Assembly (NCBI GenBank): GCA_009921265.1
Contig: RFYV01000010.1
Span: forward strand, 1 to 64,000
Origin: Betaproteobacteria bacterium
Lineage (GTDB): Bacteria; Pseudomonadota; Gammaproteobacteria; Burkholderiales; Burkholderiaceae_C
Reading direction: 5' to 3'
Length of the DNA: 64,000 nucleotides
Numbering within the stretch: the stretch's first letter is position 1; each line of letters begins with the position of its first letter. The position numbers and the translations under genes were made by a program. Shown here in pieces: positions 34,930 to 43,804 of the stretch. The notes beneath the pieces are model-generated. The model was not told the DNA's origin. It saw nothing but the letters and a program-made list of their open reading frames with translations, and searched no databases.

Positions 34930-35237
34930 TTGTCCTCCTTATGCATTTAACTGCGTGCTTGTTATTTCAAAAAACAGATGAGCTTTTAAATTTACAGCAC
35001 AGACACTTGAAAGTCAATCGACACAAAATCCAATCGCGTGAATATCACCTATCAATGATTCATTCAGTTTGCTTAAAGATTGAAGCAATGAATTTGAATA
35101 TATAGGGATTACGCTAAGATTGACTTTCCCATACGTATGAAGTAAATTAAAAATGAATGCTACTCATACGATGAGTGAAATAGCTTATAAGTGGTTCAAA
35201 TCAATAATCGCAAGTTGTATATAGAAAGTTGAGCGAT
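34930..35237. promoter_or_regulatory. Divergent promoter region, cupin / LLM oxidoreductase
   Basis: This 308-nt gap holds no gene that I can support. It contains the perfect 10-base palindrome CATACGTATG (about 35130-35139), a nearby CTCATACGATGAG inverted repeat (about 35163-35175) and AGGGATTACGCTAAG at 35104-35118, which resembles elements in front of other genes in this window. Promoters for both flanking genes must lie here. No clear -35/-10 pair can be picked by eye. Confidence 0.4.
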
Positions 35238-36245
35238 ATGAAATTTGGTTTATTTGGCGGTGCGAGTGCAACAGATCAGAATACCGTTACCGATAGTAGC
35301 AAAAACTACCATCATTTTATTGATTATGTATGTGAAGCAGAGCGATTAGGATTTCACAGTGTGTTTATGGTTGAGCACCACTTCACTGGATTTAATCAAA
35401 TTTCTGCTTCACTCAATTTTCTCTCCTATTTGGCAGCTTGCACCAACAAAATAAGATTGGGTACGGCCGTTACTGTCTTGCCATGGCATAACCCGATTTT
35501 GCTTGCAGAGCAAGCCGCCACATTGGATCTTTTATCCAATGGACGACTTGATTTTGGGGTGGGCAGAGGATACCGATATTCAGAGTTTTCTGGTTTTGGT
35601 ATTCCAATGACTGAGGCTGAGGATCGTTACAAAGAGGCACTGAGCGTTATTCGCAAGTCATGGACAACGATGGGTCGATTTTCACATCAAGGACCTCACT
35701 GGAGTTATGATGATATTGTGGTTGAGCCAACGCCCGTTCAAAAACCTCATCCACCGATGTGGGTGGGTGCAGGAAATTTAGATGTGATTCGCGCACTTGC
35801 CAAAGATGATGTTCGACTGTTATTGGATCAACTATCGACGCCCGAAGTTTCGGGACAACGGTTAACTGCCTATAAAGAATCTGTTGAACAATTAGGTCGC
35901 ATATTTAATCCGATGGATGTAGCGCTTGCGAGAGGGTTTCTTCTTTCGATGAATAACAATGAGCGAGAGCGCCACCGTATGAATCGTTTACAGTTTATGA
36001 AGCATATTCAACGCTTGTCAGTGAATCCCAATGCGTTGGCCTCATCAATTGCACCTCCAGCCACAGATGATGAGGTTCATCAAGCCACAGAAAAAACGAC
36101 GTTAATCGGAAGCCCCGATGAGATTATTAAAAGACTGAAAGAATTGGAATCTTTGGGTATTGAATATGTATTGCTGATGGATCTTGATGTTTCAATTGAT
36201 TCATTAAAAACGTTTGCTAAGGAAGTGATGCCTGCATTTCATTAA
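35238..36245 (+). CDS. LLM-class (luciferase-like) flavin-dependent monooxygenase
   Basis: 335 residues from the ATG at 35238 (MKFGLFGG); a TTG at 35229 is the alternative. It has the TIM-barrel luciferase-like pattern: EAERLGFHSVFMVEHHFTGF near the N-terminus, IRLGTAVTVLPWHNPILLAEQAATLDLLSNGRLDFGVGRGY spanning roughly residues 75-115, and IGSPDEIIKRLKELESLGIEYVLLM at the end. These enzymes use FMNH2 or F420 and oxygenate C-C, C-S or C-N substrates. As a betaproteobacterial enzyme FMNH2 is likely. A partner reductase is not encoded here. It converges with the NIPSNAP gene. Confidence 0.9.
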   Translation: MKFGLFGGASATDQNTVTDSSKNYHHFIDYVCEAERLGFHSVFMVEHHFTGFNQISASLNFLSYLAACTNKIRLGTAVTVLPWHNPILLAEQAATLDLLSNGRLDFGVGRGYRYSEFSGFGIPMTEAEDRYKEALSVIRKSWTTMGRFSHQGPHWSYDDIVVEPTPVQKPHPPMWVGAGNLDVIRALAKDDVRLLLDQLSTPEVSGQRLTAYKESVEQLGRIFNPMDVALARGFLLSMNNNERERHRMNRLQFMKHIQRLSVNPNALASSIAPPATDDEVHQATEKTTLIGSPDEIIKRLKELESLGIEYVLLMDLDVSIDSLKTFAKEVMPAFH

Positions 36246-36264
36246 AACGAATCAAGGCCAATCA

Positions 36265-36987
36265 TTAAGGCTGGGATCCTAATGCAAGTAGAGGGTTTGG
36301 CAAACAAAACTGCATGGGTTCCAATAGATAGCAATCAAATTCTTGCAAATAATGATTGTTAATTTCTTCCACTTCTTTTTTTCTAGCAGCTACAACGCGT
36401 TGATCGGTTTCAAATTGTTTGAGTGCTTCTTGCCTTGATTCAAAATTTGGCCAAGACATAAAACTCGCAATGGAAGGGACGGGGGCACCGGAAATAATTT
36501 CAAATGCTCCAAGAATACTCGCGCCACAATGATCCAAGGTGGGGTAATCAATTTCTTTCATTTGCTGATTGGCTTTTCCAAGCATGCCGTATTGCAGTCT
36601 TTGAAATCGAAGCTCATGCAAGCGATTGCCTTGTGTAACCCCATGATTGGCTAATTGATTTAAGCTGTCATGGCAAGGTAAGTGACGTAGCATCACTATT
36701 CGTTGTTCTACAACAGTATCTCGAATGCCGTTGGTAGAAATACGAATTTTGTCCCATTCGGGATCGGAATAAAGGCCGCCAAAACATTTGGATCGATGGT
36801 CCAGATCTTCCCATTGAAGCATCCAAATATAAAGTGGCATATTGGGCCCGGCGACACAAACCCATTGACCAACTGGCCACGGAAATTGATGCTTCCTCAG
36901 CATTTGAGGCAAAAGATTTTGCATTCGACTAACAATATCTCCAAGTCGACCTTGTGCTGACTGATACATGCGAAGTTCAAAATACAT
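36265..36987 (-). CDS. NIPSNAP-family protein, two-domain
   Basis: 240 residues. The N-terminal half begins MYFELRMYQSAQGRLGDIVSRMQ, the NIPSNAP ferredoxin-like start, with WVCVAGPNMPLYIWMLQWEDLDHR as the second strand pair. The second half repeats the pattern (NRLHELRFQRLQYGMLGKANQQ, then SFMSWPNFESRQEALKQFETDQR). Two such domains would give a dimeric alpha-beta barrel in one chain. The function is unknown; bacterial members often sit beside monooxygenases, as here beside the luciferase-like gene, with which it converges. Confidence 0.83.
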   Translation of the reverse strand: MYFELRMYQSAQGRLGDIVSRMQNLLPQMLRKHQFPWPVGQWVCVAGPNMPLYIWMLQWEDLDHRSKCFGGLYSDPEWDKIRISTNGIRDTVVEQRIVMLRHLPCHDSLNQLANHGVTQGNRLHELRFQRLQYGMLGKANQQMKEIDYPTLDHCGASILGAFEIISGAPVPSIASFMSWPNFESRQEALKQFETDQRVVAARKKEVEEINNHYLQEFDCYLLEPMQFCLPNPLLALGSQP

Positions 36988-37012
36988 GAAGCATTTCCTT
37001 TGATCATTTTAA

Positions 37013-37029
37013 AAAAGGGTAACCCTTTT
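37013..37029. promoter_or_regulatory. Perfect palindrome AAAAGGGT-A-ACCCTTTT, with a related site at 37091-37100
   Basis: Eight-base arms around one central base, in the 142-nt space between the divergent NIPSNAP and TRAP genes. A second, looser GGGATAACCC lies at 37091-37100. Both resemble sites in other promoters of the window, so an operator is the likely reading. With only one central base the arms are better suited to protein binding than to an RNA hairpin. Confidence 0.45.
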
Positions 37030-37129
37030 ATTGTCTTGAGCTTAACGAATATCCAATGGCTTTTCCACTTTAAAACTTCTCAAAAAGAGCGGGATAACCC
37101 TGATGACATGGGTATGAGCAATCATTAAG

Positions 37130-38245
37130 ATGAAATTGTTCTATCACTTCAGAAGTCAAATGATGAAAAATACAGTTGGTTTTAAAACTAAGTTATTTGT
37201 TTTTATTTATGCTGCTTTTGCTTTTTGTTGTACTTCAGCTTACGCACAGCAAACGATTCAAATGACGGCTATTTCGGGTTATGCACCTGTTGCAACCTGG
37301 ATTAGAGAATTTAGAGATTATTTTATTCCCGAAATTAATAAAAAATTAGCAGTAACCGGCAAATACAAAATCAATTGGAACCAAGCCTATAGTGGGCAAG
37401 TTGCCAACGTCGGCGGTGAATTGCAGGCGATACAAAAGGGCTTAGCCGATATTGGAATCGTTGTTCTTCCATTGGCCACCGACAAGGTGGGCTTGTACGC
37501 TGTCAGTTATTACACCCCATTTGTCTCAAATGATGTCGTACTAATTTCTAAAACCATCGATAAAGTGGCTCAAAAATTTCCTGACATGGTTCGCCAGTGG
37601 GAGCAATTCAATCAGAAAAATCTAGTGACCTTAGGTGTTGTTGATACCTATCATGTTTTATCGCGCAAGGCTATTTCAAAAGCTGAAGATTTTAAAGGTA
37701 TGAAAATTGGTGGTGCAGGCCCCAACCTTTTGTGGCTTCAATCGATGGGAGCCACTGGTGTCGTTGCACCCATGAATGAAGCCTACAACGCCTTACAAAC
37801 GGGTGTAATTGACGGTTATTTTATTCACTCTGGTGCTGCGCAAAATGTCAAATTAAATGAAGTGGCTCCTTACCATGTAAATACAAAGGCGGGCGGTGCA
37901 TCAGCATTCGCAATGTCAATTAATCTCAACACTTGGAAGCGTTTGCCCGATGAGGTAAAGACTGCGATTACAGAAGTGTCAAAAAGTTTTCCTGACTATT
38001 TAGGCAAAGCCGCTCGCATCGATAACGATGCTGGCGTTAAAGCTTACAAAGATTCTAAGGGTACTTTTGTTGATATTTCGGATGATGTCAGAAAACAATG
38101 GGCGATGTCTATGAGCAACATTGCGCAACGATGGGCCGATGATCAAGAAAAGCAAGGCTATCCGGGTAAAGCTGTTCTTAAGGCATACATGGATGAAATG
38201 AGAGCGGCCAATCAACCGATTCTGCGCAATTGGGATAGGGAGTAA
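37130..38245 (+). CDS. TRAP transporter substrate-binding protein DctP
   Basis: 371 residues from the ATG at 37130; the ATG at 37160 also gives an intact signal and cannot be excluded. The Sec signal ends near SAYAQQ. The DctP fold is marked by GKYKINWNQAYSGQVANVGGELQAIQKGLADIGIV, SRKAISKAEDFKGMKIGGAGP with the conserved Arg/Lys carboxylate-binding region, and NALQTGVIDGYFI. It binds a carboxylate in the periplasm for the DctQ and DctM subunits that follow 37 and 577 nt later. The ligand is unknown; the downstream E1 pair suggests a 2-keto acid or acetoin-like compound. Confidence 0.92.
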   Translation: MKLFYHFRSQMMKNTVGFKTKLFVFIYAAFAFCCTSAYAQQTIQMTAISGYAPVATWIREFRDYFIPEINKKLAVTGKYKINWNQAYSGQVANVGGELQAIQKGLADIGIVVLPLATDKVGLYAVSYYTPFVSNDVVLISKTIDKVAQKFPDMVRQWEQFNQKNLVTLGVVDTYHVLSRKAISKAEDFKGMKIGGAGPNLLWLQSMGATGVVAPMNEAYNALQTGVIDGYFIHSGAAQNVKLNEVAPYHVNTKAGGASAFAMSINLNTWKRLPDEVKTAITEVSKSFPDYLGKAARIDNDAGVKAYKDSKGTFVDISDDVRKQWAMSMSNIAQRWADDQEKQGYPGKAVLKAYMDEMRAANQPILRNWDRE

Positions 38246-38282
38246 CTTCCGACCTTCCTGAAAAACACAGCAGATAGATTTA

Positions 38283-38819
38283 ATGTTAAATTTTTTATCG
38301 AAAATAACAACTGGATTAAATTTTTTAGGTTCAATTTGGGTGTTTGGATTGGCGTTGCTTATCTGTTCTGATATCACACTTCGCACTTTACTCAATAGTC
38401 CTATTCTTGGCGTTCCAGAGATCGTTCAGTATTCAATTGCAGGAATCATTTATCTTCAATTGGGTCAAGCAACCAAAAACAGCAAATTGATTCGCTCCGA
38501 TGCGTTTATTTCTCGTAGCCATCTCAAATTTCCTAACTTTACTCAGTATCTTTTGAGTTGTTGCGATTTATTTTGTGCGGTTATTTTTGGACTGTTATGT
38601 TATGGAATGATTCCTGAAATTATTGAATCGATCCAAATGAATTTTCAAATCGGCAATAGGCTTTATTTCACTTTGCCCGATTGGCCCGTCAAGTTCACTA
38701 TTTGCTTGGGTGCATTGATGGTCTGCATTCATTCTTCAATTCAATGTGTGATGCACTTGGGCATCGCCATCGGAAAACTTCCCATGCCATCAAATCCAAC
38801 AGACGAGTTGGAGTATTGA
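38283..38819 (+). CDS. TRAP transporter small permease DctQ
   Basis: 178 residues with four hydrophobic segments, as is normal for DctQ. The first helix pair contains the family stretch ITLRTLLNSPILGVPEIVQYSIAGIIYLQLG, and the last helix is near MVCIHSSIQCVMHLG. It lies between dctP and dctM on the same strand and ends 3 nt before dctM. It forms the membrane complex with DctM. Confidence 0.92.
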   Translation: MLNFLSKITTGLNFLGSIWVFGLALLICSDITLRTLLNSPILGVPEIVQYSIAGIIYLQLGQATKNSKLIRSDAFISRSHLKFPNFTQYLLSCCDLFCAVIFGLLCYGMIPEIIESIQMNFQIGNRLYFTLPDWPVKFTICLGALMVCIHSSIQCVMHLGIAIGKLPMPSNPTDELEY

Positions 38820-38822
38820 AGT

Positions 38823-40154
38823 ATGGATAGCATCACCATCACTTATTTGTCGATTTTAGCCATCGTAGTGATGGTGTACTTGGGCTTTCATGTGGCAGTG
38901 ACGCTCTGTGTAGTTTCCTTAATCTCTGTCACATATATAAGAGGTGACTTTTCAATTGCACAAAGTCTTCTCGTCACCACCGCTGTTGAAAGTATTTCCA
39001 ACTACGTACTTGGCGTGATTCCACTTTTTGTTCTGATGGGGATGCTCGTTACTGAGGCAGACATCGCAAAAGACAGCTATGACGTGGCTAACCGCTTATT
39101 TCGTAAAATTAAAGGTGGCTTAGGTATTGCAACTATTTTTGCAAACACGGTTTTTGCAGCTGTCACTGGTGTGAGTATTGCGTCAGCTGCAGTCTTTACT
39201 CGCGTTTCGTTGCCAGAAATGCTCAAGTATGGATATACACCGCGATTTGCAGTGGGAGTTGTTGCAGGCAGCTCGGTACTTGGAATGCTAATACCGCCCT
39301 CTGTCTTATTGATTATTTATGCGTTGCTTGCTGAAATTTCTGTTGGAACTATGTTCATTGCTGGAATTGTTCCTGGTTTGTTGCTGTCATTTTGTTACTG
39401 TGTGCTGGTACTCGTCATGGCGTATATGTTGCCCAATACAGTTTATGTGGATGGCAAAGATCACCAAATGGTTCGTGACAGCGAATCAAGCGAGCCCATC
39501 AGTTTTATTTGGTTGATTTTAAAAATCTTACCTGCAGTCTTTTTAATTGGTATGGTCATTGGTGGTATTTATGGCGGCATTTTTACGCCAACCGAGGCAG
39601 GGGCTGCGGGTACAGCCATTACTCTCGTTATAGGATTGGCTCGACGCAAAATCACCATGCAGGGCGTGTGGGCGATGGTTAAAGAGACCGGTGGAATTAC
39701 AGCAACTATTCTGATTCTTGTTTTTGCAGCGACACTTTATACTCGCATGCTTGGATTATCGGGATTGCCAACTGAATTAGGCGAATGGGTCGCAGGCAAT
39801 CATTTAAGTTTAGTCGGCATCATGATCACTTATTTAATTATTGTTCTAATACTCGGCTGTATCATTGATTCAATATCCATTATTCTTATTACAGTTCCAC
39901 TTTTTTTGCCACTGCTAAAACCACTCGGTGTTGATTTGATTTGGTTTGGAATCATTACAGTGATCACTGTTGAAATAGGATTGTTAACTCCTCCATTTGG
40001 AATTTCTGTTTTTGTCGTCAAAAGTAGTTTGCAGGATAAATCAATTACGCTTAAAGACATTTTTATTGGAGCCGCGCCATTTGCCGTTGTCATGGGCGTG
40101 GTCGTTTTGCTAGTTATGATTTTTCCGAGGCTCGCCACCATTTTAGTGAAATAA
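38823..40154 (+). CDS. TRAP transporter large permease DctM
   Basis: 443 residues with about 12 membrane helices. Family marks: PLFVLMGMLVTEADIAKD, ANTVFAAVTGVSIASAAVFT, GSSVLGMLIPPSVLLIIYALLAEISVG, FTPTEAGAAGT and EIGLLTPPFGISVFVVK, which are the Na+/substrate-site loops of DctM. It provides secondary, sodium-driven uptake across the inner membrane. The gene is followed 15 nt later by the E1 alpha gene, so uptake and first oxidation are encoded together. Confidence 0.94.
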   Translation: MDSITITYLSILAIVVMVYLGFHVAVTLCVVSLISVTYIRGDFSIAQSLLVTTAVESISNYVLGVIPLFVLMGMLVTEADIAKDSYDVANRLFRKIKGGLGIATIFANTVFAAVTGVSIASAAVFTRVSLPEMLKYGYTPRFAVGVVAGSSVLGMLIPPSVLLIIYALLAEISVGTMFIAGIVPGLLLSFCYCVLVLVMAYMLPNTVYVDGKDHQMVRDSESSEPISFIWLILKILPAVFLIGMVIGGIYGGIFTPTEAGAAGTAITLVIGLARRKITMQGVWAMVKETGGITATILILVFAATLYTRMLGLSGLPTELGEWVAGNHLSLVGIMITYLIIVLILGCIIDSISIILITVPLFLPLLKPLGVDLIWFGIITVITVEIGLLTPPFGISVFVVKSSLQDKSITLKDIFIGAAPFAVVMGVVVLLVMIFPRLATILVK

Positions 40155-40169
40155 AAACATAGGGTTCAA

Positions 40170-41141
40170 ATGATTTCTACTGTTGAACGTTTATTTGAAA
40201 CCATGTGCCTCATTCGTGCATTTGAAGACGAAGCAGGAAAGATGCTTGAGCAAGGATTTGCTCGTGGATCCGTTCATCAATATGTCGGTGAAGAAGCCAT
40301 TGCCACTGCAATTTGTGACCAACTTCATGTGACAGATTACATCTCAAGTTATCACCGAGGTCATGGACACTCAATTGCCAAGGGTTTAGATATTTGCGCA
40401 ATGGCCAAAGAATTGTTAGGACGTGCGGGTGGAACCTGCAATGGCAAAGGCGGATCGATGCATATTGCCGATTTCTCCAAGGGCATGCTGGGTGCCAATG
40501 GCGTTGTGCCTGACGGTGTCACGCTTGCAGTTGGTGCGGCTCAATCGATTAAATTATTGAAACAAGATCGCGTTGTTGTTGCTTTTTTTGGAGATGGTGC
40601 ACTCAATCGCGGACCTCTATTTGAAGCATTCAATTGGGCCAGTGTTTATGAATTGCCCATTTTGTTTGTTTGTGAAGATAACCAATATGCCCATACTCAA
40701 CGCACGCGTTCGGTGACTGCGGGTGAGGGTGGGCCCTTGCGTGCAAAAGCGTTTGGAATTCCTGCCGTGAGTGTTGATGGAAACGACGTGATCGCTGTGT
40801 ACGAAATGGCCAAAGCGCTTTTGAATCAATTGCGCACTGAAAGAAAACCTTTGTATCTTCATGCAAATACGCACCGTTTATACGGTCATTTAGCCTACGA
40901 TAAAGGACTTTATCGTGACCCCAATGAGGTGGAGTCTTGGAAGAAGCAAGATTGCATTTTACGAACTGAACAATGGTTACAACAACAGGGCGTTAAATCT
41001 TCAAAATTATTGAAGGTCCATCAGCATGCGAGGCAACAGGTCACACAGGCTTTTGAACAAGCCAAAGCGGCTCCATTTCCCGACATTTTGGAAGCATTCA
41101 CAGACGTGCAAGACGTAGGCTTTGAGAAGGGGTTGAAATGA
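40170..41141 (+). CDS. Thiamine-diphosphate dehydrogenase E1 alpha subunit (acetoin/pyruvate type), copy 1
   Basis: 323 residues, the short E1 alpha form typical of acetoin dehydrogenase AcoA. The ThDP/Mg motif starts GDGALN at 141 and closes with EDN at 169-171. The flexible phosphorylation-type loop YHRGHGHSIAKG and KGGSMHIADFSKGMLGANG are present. With the beta subunit it decarboxylates a 2-keto acid or acetoin-like compound and passes the acyl group to a lipoyl E2. No E2 or E3 lies in the window. It is translationally coupled to the beta gene by a 4-nt overlap. Confidence 0.92.
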   Translation: MISTVERLFETMCLIRAFEDEAGKMLEQGFARGSVHQYVGEEAIATAICDQLHVTDYISSYHRGHGHSIAKGLDICAMAKELLGRAGGTCNGKGGSMHIADFSKGMLGANGVVPDGVTLAVGAAQSIKLLKQDRVVVAFFGDGALNRGPLFEAFNWASVYELPILFVCEDNQYAHTQRTRSVTAGEGGPLRAKAFGIPAVSVDGNDVIAVYEMAKALLNQLRTERKPLYLHANTHRLYGHLAYDKGLYRDPNEVESWKKQDCILRTEQWLQQQGVKSSKLLKVHQHARQQVTQAFEQAKAAPFPDILEAFTDVQDVGFEKGLK

Positions 41142-42112
41142 CTTCAATGACTTGTGCGCAAGCCTCTTGCTTGGCTCTCAGACAGGAGATGCTTCGCGAT
41201 GATCGAGTTTGGGCGCTTGGGGAAGATTTGGGCCCTGAAGGTGGCGTAGCAGGTCAATACAAAGGCTTGCAGCAAGAGTTTGGTCGTCACAGGATTGTTG
41301 ACGCTCCCATTTCAGAAAATCAAATCTCTGCGACCGCCATTGGTGCGGCAATCACAGGAACACGTCCCGTCGTTGAATTGCGATACGCTGACTTTGCTTT
41401 TTGCGCTGCTGATGAAATCATTAACCAAGCGGCAAAAATTCGCTACATGCTGGGTGGACAGGTACGAGTACCACTGGTCGTTCGACAATCCATTGGTATG
41501 CGTGAGGGCATGGCCGCGCAACACTCTCAAAGTAATGAAGCCTTATGGATAGGCACACCAGGACTTGTTGTTGTTGCGCCCTCAAACCCTTCAGATCAAC
41601 ATCGATTGCTTAAAGCGGCCATCCGATGTGATGACCCCGTGATGTTTTTAGAGCATAAAGAATTGTGGAATTTGCAAGGCACTTTGGATCCTGATGCAGA
41701 ACCTTTAGAAATCGGAGTTGCGCATTTATTAGAACAAGGTTCAGACATCACCATTGTTTCTTGGTCTAGCACTGTCCATGCATGTATTCAAGCGCACTCT
41801 GCATTAACTAAGCTTGGCATCAGTGCCGATATTATTGATTTACGAACTCTTTGGCCATGGGATCAGTCGCTGGTCGAAAAGTCATTGAAGAAAACAGGGC
41901 GCTTGTTAATCGCGCATGAATCTATTCGCACGATGGGTTTTGGCGCAGAAATTATTGCGGAGATGACAGAAAAATATTTTGATTTGTTACGCAGTCCGCC
42001 CTCACGCGTTGCGTCTCCTAGAATTCCTGTTCCTTACTCCAAGCCTTTAGAAGATATATGTCGAGTGGGATCTGAAAAAATTGTTCAGTCCGTTTTAAAA
42101 ATGCTTCAATAA
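41138..42112 (+). CDS. Thiamine-diphosphate dehydrogenase E1 beta subunit, copy 1
   Basis: 324 residues, transketolase-type beta chain. The catalytic N-terminal region has VWALGEDLGPEGGVAGQYKG, with the Glu that activates ThDP. Then come VDAPISENQISATAIGAA, the aromatic loop LRYADFAFCAADEIINQAAK and HSQSNEALWIGTPGLVVVAPS, which holds the active-site His. The C-terminal domain has RTLWPWDQSLVEKSLKKTGRL. It overlaps the alpha gene by 4 nt and ends 12 nt before a convergent GMC oxidoreductase. Confidence 0.93.
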   Translation: MTSMTCAQASCLALRQEMLRDDRVWALGEDLGPEGGVAGQYKGLQQEFGRHRIVDAPISENQISATAIGAAITGTRPVVELRYADFAFCAADEIINQAAKIRYMLGGQVRVPLVVRQSIGMREGMAAQHSQSNEALWIGTPGLVVVAPSNPSDQHRLLKAAIRCDDPVMFLEHKELWNLQGTLDPDAEPLEIGVAHLLEQGSDITIVSWSSTVHACIQAHSALTKLGISADIIDLRTLWPWDQSLVEKSLKKTGRLLIAHESIRTMGFGAEIIAEMTEKYFDLLRSPPSRVASPRIPVPYSKPLEDICRVGSEKIVQSVLKMLQ

Positions 42113-42124
42113 GAAGTGCATTTT

Positions 42125-43795
42125 TTACGAAGCCATTAATGTAATTGTTTTTGCAATTTTTCTGGCGACCATCAATGTTGGAAGAAATGTATTAGCCCTT
42201 GGAATTTGGGGCATGACTGAAGCATCTGCAATCCAAAGACCTTGAATGCCCTTGACTTGGCCTTTGGGGGATACAACGGTTTCTGAATCTTGAGTTTGAC
42301 CCATTCGACAAGTTCCAGTCGGGTGATACATTCCGAAATGCATTCTTTCAACCGTATTCTTAATCCACTGCTCGGACCCTGTATTTTTGTTTGCTGATTC
42401 ACCCGCTGTAATTAAATGCTTGAGTGTCCATTTGCGACTCCAATTAGAAAAATCAAGTCCTGTGAGCAATGCAGATGAGAGGGCCGTATTTAAAAACCCC
42501 GGACGATTGAGTTGTCTGACTTTTTCAGAATAACCTGCGGCAAAAAGTTCACCTCGTATTTTTGAGATCGCAGGATGCTGCATTAAATCCCATGCTTGAG
42601 AATAACCCCAACATAAGCGATCAAAATCTTCTGCTAATTCTATGTATGAAAAACGCGGAAGTGGGTTGCCCAAACGATCAATGCGAACTTCACCAACGCC
42701 CTTCGGTTGATAGAGAGCAACACCCAAAGCGCCAATCGCATGCCCTAAACCCTTGAGTGAAGATTTGGGCAGCACTGTTACAGCAATGTCGCCAGTGTTC
42801 GCATAAGACAGGGGTGAGCTCAATCGGAGCCCCATATGAAAATGAGGCCTCAAATTGGGATTTTGACGCGCGCGCGGTTGAAGATATGTACCTAGATAGG
42901 CAATGCAGTGATTTTGAAGATTGCGTCCTACTGCAGGAAGATGATTGACAACGTTGACACCCATCGATTCGAGCATTGGCGCATTTCCAACGCCAGAGCG
43001 CATGAGTAGAGCTGGGGTATGAATACCTCCAGCGCACACAATCACACCGCCAGCACTCAGATTTTGGGTATCAAGACCTCGTTTGATTTGCACGCCTATA
43101 CATCGAACTTTCCCCCATCTTAACTTGAGTACCTCCGTGCGTGTCATCACTTGTAATCGAGACCTTACATCGGAGTTTAAAAAAGCAGAAGCACTCGACA
43201 CTCTTTCATTGGGTGTGCTACTTAATGGATAGGTACAGTAGCCGTCACGAAAGTCCGTATTCATATCTGCAACGTGAGAGAGACCTCTACTTTCCATCGA
43301 TTGAGCTAATGCATGACAAAAAGGTGGCCAAACTTCAGGTCCTCTGCGCATGATGTGAATAGGTCCGCCCTTGTTGTGATCGGGATGGTTTGGCCACGCA
43401 TCATCTTCTAGAGCCATAAATTCAGGTCGAACATCACTCCATGACCAGTCGGTCGCCCCCATTCGAGCCCAATGGTCATAATCTTCGGGATAGCCACGAA
43501 GTGCAACCATCCCCATGAGACTTGATCCTCCGCCCATGACCTTGGCTTGAAAGAAAGGTGTTGGCTTTGTATTTCCGTTATATAGCGTCGTTAGTGATGG
43601 CGTAGCGCCCCAGGTGTAATCGGGATTTGAATAAGATGCTGGAAAAGTGTCGCGGATATCTTCTGGAACTTGACCGGGAGCCGTATCAATACCCGCTTCA
43701 ATTAATAATATGCGATGGCCTTCTTGAGAGAGTTGATTTGCAACCGCACAACCTGCTGTCCCGCCACCAACTACGATAAAGTCCCAAGATTGCAT
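42125..43795 (-). CDS. GMC-family FAD oxidoreductase (choline dehydrogenase-like)
   Basis: 556 residues. The ADP-binding fold is at the N-terminus (FIVVGGGTAGCAVANQL, GGGTAG at 10-15). The GMC signatures are MGGGSSLMGMVALRGYPEDYDHW and VCAGGIHTPALLMRSGVG, and the C-terminal catalytic region has MYHPTGTCRMGQ and DASVMPQIPRANT. It oxidises an alcohol to an aldehyde or further. It is followed on the same strand by TRAP genes 9 nt upstream (dctM first), so a TRAP-imported hydroxy acid or polyol is a likely substrate. The closest named relatives would be choline or alcohol dehydrogenases; the exact substrate is unknown. Confidence 0.92.
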   Translation of the reverse strand: MQSWDFIVVGGGTAGCAVANQLSQEGHRILLIEAGIDTAPGQVPEDIRDTFPASYSNPDYTWGATPSLTTLYNGNTKPTPFFQAKVMGGGSSLMGMVALRGYPEDYDHWARMGATDWSWSDVRPEFMALEDDAWPNHPDHNKGGPIHIMRRGPEVWPPFCHALAQSMESRGLSHVADMNTDFRDGYCTYPLSSTPNERVSSASAFLNSDVRSRLQVMTRTEVLKLRWGKVRCIGVQIKRGLDTQNLSAGGVIVCAGGIHTPALLMRSGVGNAPMLESMGVNVVNHLPAVGRNLQNHCIAYLGTYLQPRARQNPNLRPHFHMGLRLSSPLSYANTGDIAVTVLPKSSLKGLGHAIGALGVALYQPKGVGEVRIDRLGNPLPRFSYIELAEDFDRLCWGYSQAWDLMQHPAISKIRGELFAAGYSEKVRQLNRPGFLNTALSSALLTGLDFSNWSRKWTLKHLITAGESANKNTGSEQWIKNTVERMHFGMYHPTGTCRMGQTQDSETVVSPKGQVKGIQGLWIADASVMPQIPRANTFLPTLMVARKIAKTITLMAS

Positions 43796-43804
43796 AAATT
43801 TTTT

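Noticed and set aside
34601-34981. Plus-strand frame of 126 codons opposite the cupin gene at 34336
   Set aside because: The cupin on the minus strand has a strong AAGGAGG site and both cupin motifs; the opposite frame has nothing.
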